A stretch of 9,328 nucleotides of DNA from Candidatus Segetimicrobium genomatis (GTDB lineage Bacteria; Sysuimicrobiota; Sysuimicrobiia; Sysuimicrobiales; Segetimicrobiaceae), in the NCBI GenBank assembly GCA_005883865.1, contig VBAO01000046.1, forward strand, positions 1 through 9,328, written 5' to 3'. Below the pieces are notes generated by a model, which saw only the letters and a list, made by a program, of their open reading frames with translations, was not told the DNA's origin and did no database searches. This document shows positions 1 to 4,579 of this stretch, piece by piece. Made by a program: the position numbers and the translations under genes. Each line of letters opens with the position of its first letter. Within the stretch, counting starts at the first letter, position 1.

Positions 1-291
1 GGCCTCCTGGAGCCCCTTCAGGAACAGGATGTCCAGGTGTTCGTGGCCGCCGAACAGCGCCCGGAAGGCCGAGCCGACCTCCTGGGCAAGCGCAGGGTCG
101 TCGGCGGCGGTCGCCTTCATGCACACGGCGACGTGGTGCGCGTTCGAGCCGGGGTACTGGACGATCGCCAGATACGCTGCGTGGACGGTGCCGTGCCGGA
201 CGAAGAACTCCGAAAGCTTCGCTTTGAGGTCCCGCTCGGGGGGACCGTCCTGCTCGCCCAGGAAGACGACGCCCTGTTCGGCGGACCTCAT
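1..291 (-). CDS. SseB C-terminal-domain protein, partial
   Basis: The minus strand is open from an ATG at 291 to the left edge, giving 97 codons; the C-terminus lies outside the window. The fold and spacing resemble the C-terminal domain of SseB (enhanced serine sensitivity protein): an amphipathic segment ending FFVRHGTVHAAYLAIVQYPG (residues 29-48), a strand HHVAVCMKA (52-60), a helix, then HLDILFL (85-91). The cellular role of this domain is poorly defined and I infer no reaction. The start is uncertain. The same frame continues upstream with protein-like residues (GTLLVANVEPEQDPDGKL) to a stop near 380, but that stretch has no ATG, GTG or TTG. A GTG at 353 with an AGGAG five bases upstream lies in a different frame. 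The gene diverges from the DoxX gene. SseB-like assignment is moderate. Confidence 0.6.
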   Translation of the reverse strand, partial: MRSAEQGVVFLGEQDGPPERDLKAKLSEFFVRHGTVHAAYLAIVQYPGSNAHHVAVCMKATAADDPALAQEVGSAFRALFGGHEHLDILFLKGLQEA

Positions 292-462
292 GAGCTTCCC
301 ATCCGGGTCCTGCTCCGGCTCGACATTGGCGACGAGCAGCGTCCCTGTCCCACTTATGCTCCTGCCCTCTTGGAGCGCGTCTTAGACAAGGACTTCGCCC
401 ATGGCACACGGAAGATGCGGGCGTTCGACCGTTGAAGGGCATCCCCGGCGGGTGATCAGGAG

Positions 463-900
463 ATGGGCAGCGGCGCGGATCGGATCTTGCTCGCTCTTCG
501 GCTTCTCGTGGGCGCGCTCTTCGTGACGCACGGATACCAAAAGGTCCTCGGAGGGGTGCATGATCCCAGCATGGCCGGCTTCGCGAGGACCGTTCAGGCG
601 ATCGGGTTCCATCCGGGCGTGTTCTGGGCGTGGACGGTCACGTTGGTGGAGTTCGTGGGGGGGATCTGCCTCTGTCTCGGCCTCTTCACCCGCCTTGCGG
701 CAGGCCTGATCGTCATCGAAATGGTGGTCGCAGGCCTGAAGGTGAATCTGCCGCGGGGGTTCTACTGGACGAAGGGAGGGGTCGAGGTTCCCCTGATCTT
801 CATCGTGCTCGGATTGATCCTCGTGCTGGCCGGCCCGGGAGCCTTGTCGGCCGACACCCTCGTTCGAGGGCGGCAACCACGTTCAGCCCCAAGGGCATAA
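463..900 (+). CDS. DoxX family membrane protein
   Basis: A 145-residue protein with four predicted membrane helices (about residues 8-24, 54-72, 76-94 and 107-125), the usual size and topology of the DoxX family. Family features are visible: THGYQK (22-27) after helix 1, a Gly-rich LVEFVGGICLCLGLFTRLAA (61-80) across helices 2-3, and FYWTKGGVEVPLIF (100-113) leading into helix 4. DoxX-like proteins are inner-membrane proteins linked to quinone, thiol or redox functions, but the family is broad and no substrate can be assigned. The start is odd: AGGAG (458-462, read as caGGAG) abuts the ATG with no spacer, and no upstream in-frame ATG or GTG exists before a TGA at 433-435. A TTG at 484 is a possible alternative start. 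The gene stands alone, divergent from the SseB-like gene and convergent with the epimerase. Confidence 0.85.
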   Translation: MGSGADRILLALRLLVGALFVTHGYQKVLGGVHDPSMAGFARTVQAIGFHPGVFWAWTVTLVEFVGGICLCLGLFTRLAAGLIVIEMVVAGLKVNLPRGFYWTKGGVEVPLIFIVLGLILVLAGPGALSADTLVRGRQPRSAPRA

Positions 901-931
901 AAAGACCCCCGGCGGCGTCAACCGCCGGGGG
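899..931 (-). terminator. Intrinsic terminator for the epimerase transcript
   Basis: A perfect 10-bp GC-rich stem (906-915 pairs with 922-931) encloses a 6-base loop. On the minus strand the stem is followed by TCTTTTTA (905-898), a proper T-tract. On the plus strand it is followed by GC-rich sequence. It therefore reads as a minus-strand terminator for the epimerase gene and overlaps the stop codon of the DoxX gene by two bases. It may also slow plus-strand transcription from DoxX. Confidence 0.8.
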
Positions 932-974
932 GCGGCCTCCCCCCAGATCCGTTGCCTTCCCCTCACATCGTCGC

Positions 975-983
975 TGATATAAA
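975..983 (+). promoter_or_regulatory. Orphan extended -10 element
   Basis: TGATATAAA fits an extended -10 (TGn followed by TATAAA, five of six consensus bases), in strongly GC-rich surroundings. No good -35 is seen. Predicted initiation is near 990. No annotated plus-strand gene lies downstream until about 2094, so any transcript would run through the hairpin at 1036-1059 and antisense into the 3' end of the epimerase gene. It could equally be a chance AT-rich patch. Confidence 0.3.
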
Positions 984-1035
984 TACCCCGCCGCGGCCCG
1001 CCACAGCCGCCCTGGAACGGGTCGTTCGGATGAAA

Positions 1036-1059
1036 GCCCTCATTCGTTCGAATGAGGGC
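1036..1059 (-). terminator. Perfect stem-loop downstream of epimerase gene
   Basis: An 11-bp perfect inverted repeat (1036-1046 with 1049-1059; arms GCCCTCATTCG and CGAATGAGGGC) lies 14 bases past the epimerase stop codon. On the minus strand it is followed only by TTTCATC, a weak T-tract, so it may be a first, inefficient terminator or an mRNA 3'-end-protecting hairpin, with the stronger terminator 105 bases further on. Such a near-palindrome could also bind a dimeric regulator. Confidence 0.5.
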
Positions 1060-1072
1060 AATTCCTGGAGGT

Positions 1073-1951
1073 TTACCCCCCCTCCGCCCCCTTCCCGGCG
1101 GTAGGGCCTAGCATCGCCACCAGGCTCTGCACCCGGGCAAAATCGTCATCCGCGGACGCCAGGAAGAGGTTGTAGCGGTACTCGTGGACTACCGTCCCGC
1201 GGAATCCCCGCAGGGACTCGAAGGCGTTTTCCAGCGGAATCGCCCCCCAGCCGACCGGCAGGTGGAGATCGCCCTTCCCGAGCGGGAAGATGTCGGCCTG
1301 GGTCTGCGTCCGGTAGAGCGTGAAGTTCTCCAGCCGCAGCGGATCGTACCGTCCGAAGTTGTCGTTGACGTGGACATGCCGAACGTGCGGGAGGGCCGAC
1401 CGGATCGCCTCGAGAAAGTCGAATCTGAAGTACGCGGCCGAGAGATGCGCATGGCCGATATCGAGCGTCATCACGACGTTCGGACGGTTGATGCGGCGGA
1501 CACAGTCGATGACCGGCTCGACCCGTTCCACCTCGATGTTCTCGATCCCCAGCAGCACATCCCCGGCCTCATCGGACAGCCGGAGGACCGCCTCGTCAAA
1601 CGCCGCCTCATCCTCCGGGTCCTGGCTCTGCTGCTCGAAATGGATCACGAGGACCCGGCCGCCGACCTCCCGGCAGAACTGCAGGGCCGCGCGGGCCAGC
1701 GCCAACTGGATCTCCCGGTTGGCGCGGTCGCGAAGGTCGAGGCTGCTCGGACCGTGGACCGAGTATCGGAACTCGTGCTTGTGGAACGCCGCGAGCGCCT
1801 CGCGGAGCATCGAGGCGTGCAACCGCCCCCCGAAGACGAGGCCGGTGCCGTCCAAGCTGATCTCCACAGCCGTGTAGCCCACTTTCCGGGCAAACCGAAG
1901 CTCTTCTTCACGGCGCTCTCCCCCACGGATCGACAACCCGAGATACGCCAT
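1073..1951 (-). CDS. Sugar phosphate isomerase/epimerase-like TIM-barrel protein
   Basis: A 292-residue protein of the AP endonuclease 2 / xylose isomerase-like TIM-barrel superfamily. Putative divalent-metal and substrate residues occur in the expected order: E30 (AVEISLDG), H66 (YSVHGPSS), H104 (VIHFE), E137 (GIENIE), D164 and H167 (TLDIGHAH), H194 (RHVHVNDN), D228 and H230 (GDLHLPVGWG), E257 (VVHEYR). The series recalls the ligand set of endonuclease IV, but the long H194-D228 spacing and the HVHVNDN...LPVGWGAIPL region fit the COG1082 sugar isomerase/epimerase group better. These cytosolic enzymes interconvert sugars or cyclitols; the substrate cannot be read from sequence. ATG at 1951 has GGAG-type sequence upstream (GGGAGCCCTAATG). 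It is monocistronic, convergent with DoxX and divergent from the small membrane-protein genes. Confidence 0.85.
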   Translation of the reverse strand: MAYLGLSIRGGERREEELRFARKVGYTAVEISLDGTGLVFGGRLHASMLREALAAFHKHEFRYSVHGPSSLDLRDRANREIQLALARAALQFCREVGGRVLVIHFEQQSQDPEDEAAFDEAVLRLSDEAGDVLLGIENIEVERVEPVIDCVRRINRPNVVMTLDIGHAHLSAAYFRFDFLEAIRSALPHVRHVHVNDNFGRYDPLRLENFTLYRTQTQADIFPLGKGDLHLPVGWGAIPLENAFESLRGFRGTVVHEYRYNLFLASADDDFARVQSLVAMLGPTAGKGAEGG

Positions 1952-2093
1952 TAGGGCTCCCTCCGGGCTCCCCGCCCCAGCGCTGCCTCATAGTCCCCCA
2001 GGACCGCCCGCCGGACCCCGCGGGACCCGGCCGCCTTTGGCGCCCCCCGCGTCAGGTCTATTCCCTGGAGGTTTGGGGTAGACATGGGTACGG

Positions 2094-2426
2094 GTGACGC
2101 CGATGAAGCTGTTTCAACGACAGTTGATCGACTGGGTCGTCGTCGGGCTGAAGGTCCTCGCGATCGTTGCGATCCTTGAGCCGATTCTCTCCCGCCATGT
2201 GTTCAAGGTCGTCACGGTGTACATGCAGGCCGGACCAAGCATCATGAACCGGCCAAATCCCCAGCGGTCCTACGCGTACTTCACCGGGTTCCACATGCTC
2301 AATTTCTCCGACATCAAGTGGAGCCTGATCGAAGGCATCGCGCTGTACGCGGTGGCCCTGGTGATCCAGGCCGCCGCAGCCCGGCTGATGCACCAGCGGG
2401 CCGCCACGGGCCGCAGCGCCTTCTAG
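2094..2426 (+). CDS. Small two-helix membrane protein, unknown function
   Basis: A 110-residue protein from GTG at 2094, or 107 residues from ATG at 2103. The ATG is preferred for its ribosome site: GGGTGA (2092-2097) lies five bases upstream. There are two hydrophobic helices, WVVVGLKVLAIVAIL (about 14-28) and LIEGIALYAVALVIQAAAA (about 78-96), separated by a roughly 50-residue loop rich in aromatic and polar residues (YMQAGPSIMNRPNP, YAYFTGFHMLNF). I recognise no family. A second tiny membrane-protein gene follows 61 bases downstream on the same strand, suggesting a two-gene unit. The 142 bases upstream, shared with the divergent epimerase gene, hold no convincing promoter. Confidence 0.65.
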   Translation: MTPMKLFQRQLIDWVVVGLKVLAIVAILEPILSRHVFKVVTVYMQAGPSIMNRPNPQRSYAYFTGFHMLNFSDIKWSLIEGIALYAVALVIQAAAARLMHQRAATGRSAF

Positions 2427-2487
2427 ACCTTCTCGAAGCCATTTCTCCCACGACCGGACGGTTCCTTCCGCCTGGGGGTGATCGCGC

Positions 2488-2610
2488 GTGGCGCTGACAT
2501 TGCTGATCCTCTTCCTGGGGATGGTGGCGGCGTATTACTTCCTCGGCGCCCCCCTGCTCGATTATATCCACAGCTTCGCGAAGGTGTTCACCCACACGTT
2601 TTCGCCGTGA
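2488..2610 (+). CDS. 40-residue single-pass membrane peptide
   Basis: A short open frame from GTG at 2488 to TGA at 2608-2610. The peptide begins VALTLLILFLGMVAAYYFLG and continues with APLLDYIHSF and a basic/aromatic tail ending THTFSP. Residues 1-24 form one hydrophobic helix, followed by an amphipathic segment. GGGGGTGAT (2474-2482) lies five bases before the start, a good Shine-Dalgarno site. It sits 61 bases after the two-helix membrane protein gene on the same strand, and the two could act as small subunits of one membrane complex. I recognise no family. Evidence is the ribosome site, the membrane character and the position in a gap otherwise empty. Confidence 0.5.
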   Translation: MALTLLILFLGMVAAYYFLGAPLLDYIHSFAKVFTHTFSP

Positions 2611-2762
2611 CGGCGTGATCGCACCCGGCCGGCAGGCGTGAGCGCAGCGGGGAGCCGGCTCCCGCGCGCGCCACCGGCCCAGAGGGAGCGGCCGGCCTCT
2701 TCTGGAACACCTCGCCTATCGATCCACGCACCGTCCGCCCTCACGCCACGGAGGTACCGCCG
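2611..2762. other. Intergenic spacer with a 14-bp palindrome
   Basis: This 152-base stretch separates the small membrane-protein genes from the cyclodeaminase gene. It contains a perfect 14-bp palindrome, GGGAGCCGGCTCCC, at 2650-2663, and a GGAGG ribosome site at 2750-2754. No promoter with a recognisable -10 and no T-tract terminator is seen. The palindrome may be an operator or only GC-rich chance. Confidence 0.3.
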
Positions 2763-3746
2763 ATGGCCCTGCTGCTGGGGGAATCGCACCTGCGCCAACT
2801 GCTGACGATGCGCGACCTCGTTCCCCTGATGGAGCGCACGCTGGCCGCGTTCTCCGCCGGCCGCGTCCTCCAACCGGTGCGTACCGCCATCCCCGTCCAA
2901 GAGCACGGGGGCTTCCTGTTCCTGATGCCGGCCTACCTGCGCGACGCCGGCGCGATGGGGCTGAAGGCGGTTGCCCTCTACCCCGGCAACGCCGCCCGCG
3001 GCCTGCCGGCGCTCCTCGCGACCATCCTGTTGTACGATCCGGCGACCGGGAAGCTGCTCGGAGTGCTGGACGGCCGCCTGATCACGGAGATGCGCACCGC
3101 GGCGGTCTCGGCCGCGGCGACGAAGCACCTGGCCCGCAGGGGGGCCAAGGTCGTCGCCTTCCTGGGCGCCGGCGTGCAGGCCCGCAGCCACATGGAGGCG
3201 CTGCTGGAGGTCTGCCGGCCCGTGGAGGTGCGGGTGTGGACCCGGACCCGGGCGCATGCGGATGCGTTTGCGCGCGAGGTCGCCGACCGCCACCGGGTCG
3301 CCGCGGCGGCCTCCGCGACCGCGGAAGAAGCGGTCCGCGGGGCCGAGATCGTCTGCACCATGACCAGCAGCCAGACCCCCGTGTTGCGGGGGCGGTGGCT
3401 GTCTCCCGGAGCGCACATCAACGCGGTCGGGGCCCCGCGGCCGGACTGGCGTGAGCTGGACACCGAGGCGGTGGCGCGATCCCGGCTCTTCGTCGATTCC
3501 CGCGCGGCGGCCACCGTCGAGGCGGGTGATATCGTCGGGCCGATCGCCGAGGGCGCGATCACCGACGCGCACATTCTGGCCGAGATCGGAGAGGTGTTCG
3601 AGGGACGTCACCCGGGCCGCACCGATCCGGACCAGATTACCCTGTTCAAGTCTCTGGGGCTCGCCGCCGAGGATGTCGCGACGGCCCGGTTCGCCTACGA
3701 ACGAGGACGGGAGCGGCAGGTGGGCGATCACCTGGAGCTGGACTGA
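2763..3746 (+). CDS. Ornithine cyclodeaminase / mu-crystallin family protein
   Basis: A 327-residue full-length member of the family, which uses NAD(P) for deaminating cyclisation, amino acid dehydrogenation or imine reduction in the cytosol. Visible marks: R40 (QPVRT), MPAYL (55-59), K68 in GLKAVALYPGN, R111-T112 in DGRLITEMRTAAVSA, the Rossmann loop LGAGVQARSHMEAL (134-147), WTRT (159-162), the TSSQTPVL strand (201-208), GAHINAVGA (216-224), D227 before WRELD, and SLGLAAEDVATA (297-308). K68, R111 and D227 match substrate-binding and catalytic positions of the family. The Glu that precedes LMP in ornithine cyclodeaminase (IELMP) is F53 here (FLFLMP), so ornithine is not a safe substrate; alanine dehydrogenase-type or imine-reductase activity is equally possible. 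ATG at 2763 has GGAGG eight bases upstream. It stands alone. Confidence 0.9.
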   Translation: MALLLGESHLRQLLTMRDLVPLMERTLAAFSAGRVLQPVRTAIPVQEHGGFLFLMPAYLRDAGAMGLKAVALYPGNAARGLPALLATILLYDPATGKLLGVLDGRLITEMRTAAVSAAATKHLARRGAKVVAFLGAGVQARSHMEALLEVCRPVEVRVWTRTRAHADAFAREVADRHRVAAAASATAEEAVRGAEIVCTMTSSQTPVLRGRWLSPGAHINAVGAPRPDWRELDTEAVARSRLFVDSRAAATVEAGDIVGPIAEGAITDAHILAEIGEVFEGRHPGRTDPDQITLFKSLGLAAEDVATARFAYERGRERQVGDHLELD

Positions 3747-3805
3747 TCCCTCGCCGGCCCGGAGCAGCAGGGCAGCCGGCGGCGGGTGCGCGGGGCTTCC
3801 GCGTG

Positions 3806-3814
3806 TGTTACAAT
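3806..3814 (+). promoter_or_regulatory. Extended -10 promoter of the zinc-ribbon ImmA/IrrE gene
   Basis: TGTTACAAT is a TGn extended -10 (TACAAT, five of six consensus) with no obvious -35. The usual initiation distance puts the transcript start at about 3821-3824, on or within three bases of the ATG at 3824. The mRNA would then be leaderless, which fits the absence of a Shine-Dalgarno site before that ATG. Confidence 0.6.
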
Positions 3815-3823
3815 GGGGCTCCG

Positions 3824-4579
3824 ATGCAGGAGTGCGCCCAGTGCGGTCACGAGCTCGAGCCGTTCTTCGACTCGACCTGCGAGCCTCCCGTGGCGTGGCT
3901 GTGTGCGACCTGCCGCCGCGTCATGCTCGAGCAGGACCTCCGCGTGCTGTCGCCCTCCGCGCGGCGCGAGCTGGCCGCGCTTCAGGCGTTCATGACCCCG
4001 GATGCGCGGGACGAGCGGGCATCGAAGGAAGGACCCACCGGGCTGGGGCGGGCCCACGCGCGGGCGCGGGCAATCTTGGAAAATGTCCGGAGCGTGCCCG
4101 TCGACATCGAACGGATCGCCGCGGAGCACGGGTACCCTGTGCGCGAGCGGTCACTCCGGCCGGAGGAGCGCGGCACGATTGCCCGGGACGGCCACCACAC
4201 CGTCATCGTCATCAACCGCGACCGGATCGGCTCCGCTGCCGAACGGCGCTGGGTGATCGCCGAGGAGTTGGGCCACGCCGTCCTCGAGCACAGCACGCTG
4301 GTCGCCAGCGCAGCCCCGGAGCGCCCCCTCGCGGTTCCCGAGCCGCGCCGCCGGGCCGAGGAGCGGGAAGCCAGACGATTTGCCGCCGAAGTGCTGATGC
4401 CCGAGGAAAAGGTCCGGGGGCGATTCGCTGAGCTGGCGCCGAGGATCTACCGGGCCCTGGGCCTTCGACAGCGCCAGGCCGAGACCGACGAGGTCATCGG
4501 CGCGCTGGCCCGGATGTTCGCCGTGAGCCCGCTGGCAATGCGGATCCGGCTGGAAGAGCTGCGTCTCATCCAGCAGTAG
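3824..4579 (+). CDS. Zinc-ribbon ImmA/IrrE-type metallopeptidase-like protein with altered active site
   Basis: A 251-residue protein. The N-terminus has two CxxC pairs (C4-C7, C27-C30), a likely zinc ribbon. Residues 76-250 show the ImmA/IrrE (DUF955) order: ARAILENV...IERIAAEHGYPV, a strand HHTVIVINRDR (124-134), RRWVIAEELGHAVLEH (141-156), EEREARRFAAEVLMP (179-193) and ALARMFAVSPLAMRIRLEEL (227-246). ImmA/IrrE peptidases are cytosolic and typically cleave HTH repressors such as ImmR or DdrO. Here the first His of HExxH is Glu147 (EELGH; codon GAG, two changes from a His codon), so one expected zinc ligand is missing. A GTG at 3803 would add seven residues, but its codons are the promoter itself, so ATG 3824 is chosen. 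No HTH repressor gene lies nearby. The gene ends 15 bases from the convergent membrane-anchored protein gene. Confidence 0.82.
   Translation: MQECAQCGHELEPFFDSTCEPPVAWLCATCRRVMLEQDLRVLSPSARRELAALQAFMTPDARDERASKEGPTGLGRAHARARAILENVRSVPVDIERIAAEHGYPVRERSLRPEERGTIARDGHHTVIVINRDRIGSAAERRWVIAEELGHAVLEHSTLVASAAPERPLAVPEPRRRAEEREARRFAAEVLMPEEKVRGRFAELAPRIYRALGLRQRQAETDEVIGALARMFAVSPLAMRIRLEELRLIQQ

Noticed and set aside
29..435. Plus-strand open frames across the left end
   Set aside because: They are Arg/Ser/Pro-rich and lie opposite the minus-strand frame that resembles an SseB domain; no ribosome site or family signature.
1061..2075. An 11-base direct repeat (CCTGGAGGTTT) at 1064-1074 and 2064-2074, exactly 1 kb apart and flanking the epimerase gene
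   Set aside because: Several matches of this length are expected by chance in 9 kb, the flanks diverge at once, and no mobile-element gene lies between; it is not evidence of insertion.
2562..3731. A 389-codon minus-strand frame opposite the cyclodeaminase gene
   Set aside because: Its composition (Gly/Arg/His-rich, no motif) is that of an antisense frame in GC-rich DNA; the opposite strand has clear family motifs.
3752..3781. A 7-bp inverted repeat (CGCCGGC/GCCGGCG) after the cyclodeaminase gene as a terminator
   Set aside because: The loop is 16 bases and no T-tract follows on either strand; such GC repeats are common here.
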